In this document: positions 5,660 through 6,302 of the stretch, piece by piece
How positions within the stretch are numbered: position 1 is the stretch's first letter
How the letters are laid out: every line of letters starts with the position of its first letter
DNA from: an uncultured Lachnospiraceae bacterium
GTDB taxonomy: Bacteria > Bacillota > Clostridia > Lachnospirales > Lachnospiraceae
Assembly: GCA_945788595.1 (NCBI GenBank)
Contig: CALZMS010000060.1
Location: 1 to 6,302 of the forward strand
Direction: 5' to 3'
DNA: 6,302 nt
Notes under the pieces: generated by a model
Told to the model about the DNA's origin: nothing
The model's input: only the letters and a program-made list of their open reading frames with translations
Databases searched by the model: none
Position numbers and translations under genes: made by a program

Positions 5660-6302
5660 TTAAACCTCTTTGTAGTCAGCGTCTACGACATCATCGTAAC
5701 CTGCTTCACCGCCGTTAGCATATCCTCCTGCAGCGCCGCTCATATCCGGTCCCGGTCCTGCCTGACCGCCCTGAGCTGCCTGAGCCTGCTCGTAAACCTT
5801 TGCAAACAGCTTCTGAGCGCTCTCCATCAGCTTTTCTTTGCCGGCTTTGATATCATTTACCTGAGCATCTGTCAGGTTGCCGTCTGCCGGTGTGCTCTCC
5901 AGAGTCTTCTTCAGAGCCTCCAAATCTGCCTGAACAGCAGCCTTATCAGAAGCATCCAGCTTATCGCCCACTTCATTCATAGCATTCTCTACCTGGAATA
6001 CCATGGAATCAGCCTCGTTCTTAGCGTCGATAGCTTCTTTACGTTTCTTATCCTGAGCTTCGTACTCAGCAGCTTCACGTACAGCCTTCTCAATATCGTC
6101 ATCAGACATATTGGAGCCTGCTGTGATGGTGATGTGCTGCTCTTTGCCTGTACCCAGATCCTTTGCGGATACATTTACGATACCGTTGGCATCGATATCG
6201 AAGGTTACCTCGATCTGCGGTACACCACGTCTTGCCGGCGGGATACCATCCAGTCTGAACTGGCCGAGAGATTTATTGTCTCTGGCGAACTGACGCTCAC
6301 CC
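5660..6302 (-). CDS. dnaK: Chaperone protein DnaK (Hsp70), C-terminal third, cut by window edge
   Basis: ATP-driven Hsp70 chaperone of the cytoplasm, working with DnaJ and GrpE on unfolded proteins. The frame is open from the window edge and gives 213 residues to the TAA at 5660, roughly the last third of a protein of about 610-625 residues. The fragment opens with [15 protein letters not shown] and continues [20 protein letters not shown] (26-45), the hallmark end of the beta substrate-binding domain. The helical lid follows (about 65-175), rich in Glu, Lys and Ala. Next comes a flexible Gly/Ala/Gln-rich linker and the conserved end [11 protein letters not shown]. The nucleotide-binding domain is outside the window. 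An internal ATG at 6109 is not the start, because the family sequence continues unbroken upstream of it. It leads into dnaJ across a gap with a strong hairpin. Confidence 0.98.
   Translation of the reverse strand, partial: GERQFARDNKSLGQFRLDGIPPARRGVPQIEVTFDIDANGIVNVSAKDLGTGKEQHITITAGSNMSDDDIEKAVREAAEYEAQDKKRKEAIDAKNEADSMVFQVENAMNEVGDKLDASDKAAVQADLEALKKTLESTPADGNLTDAQVNDIKAGKEKLMESAQKLFAKVYEQAQAAQGGQAGPGPDMSGAAGGYANGGEAGYDDVVDADYKEV

Noticed and set aside
5660..6109. Separate 149-residue protein starting at ATG 6109
   Set aside because: The frame continues without interruption upstream to the window edge with conserved DnaK sequence, so the ATG is an internal methionine.

Overview
The window comes from a Gram-positive Firmicute, most likely a gut-type clostridium (Lachnospiraceae or a close relative). 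This is inferred from the gene order, the strong Shine-Dalgarno sites, the DnaK C-terminus ending in DADYKEV, and the wall-modifying deacetylases with bacterial SH3-like domains. No 16S rRNA or other decisive taxonomic marker is present. All seven genes lie on the minus strand, so transcription runs from high to low coordinates. No RNA gene, CRISPR array, transposase or attachment site was seen, and no gap between genes exceeds about 170 bases.

In transcription order: (1) 6302-5660, the C-terminal third of dnaK, then an 87-base gap holding a large palindromic hairpin, then complete dnaJ (5572-4430), closed by a textbook intrinsic terminator (4421-4385). (2) 4283-3378 and 3237-2302, two tandem paralogous secreted or surface proteins, each with an N-terminal signal or anchor, a bacterial SH3-like domain and a complete NodB polysaccharide-deacetylase domain. 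Each has its own candidate promoter, and the pair is followed by a long hairpin terminator (2249-2213). (3) 2154-1198 prmA and 1158-421 rsmE, 39 bases apart, sharing a promoter whose -35 lies inside the preceding terminator. (4) From 251 to the window edge, the N-terminal 83 residues of a cysteine desulfurase (NifS/IscS family).

The frame is the conserved Firmicute chaperone and translation block. In Bacillus subtilis hrcA-grpE-dnaK-dnaJ-yqeT(prmA)-yqeU(rsmE)-yqeV form one operon. Here a two-gene cell-wall deacetylase cassette sits between dnaJ and prmA, flanked by terminators and promoters, so it appears to split the block into separate transcription units. DnaK and DnaJ form the Hsp70 folding machine, PrmA methylates ribosomal protein L11, RsmE methylates 16S rRNA at U1498, and the cysteine desulfurase supplies sulfur for Fe-S clusters or thiolated tRNA.

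The most notable observation is the deacetylase pair. The two proteins align without gaps and are about 63% identical over the catalytic region by hand count, yet by hand count one is strongly basic (net about +38) and the other acidic (net about -16), largely through Glu-to-Lys exchanges at matching positions. I found no wholly new type of system. The rest is ordinary core genome with some interesting regulatory architecture between genes.
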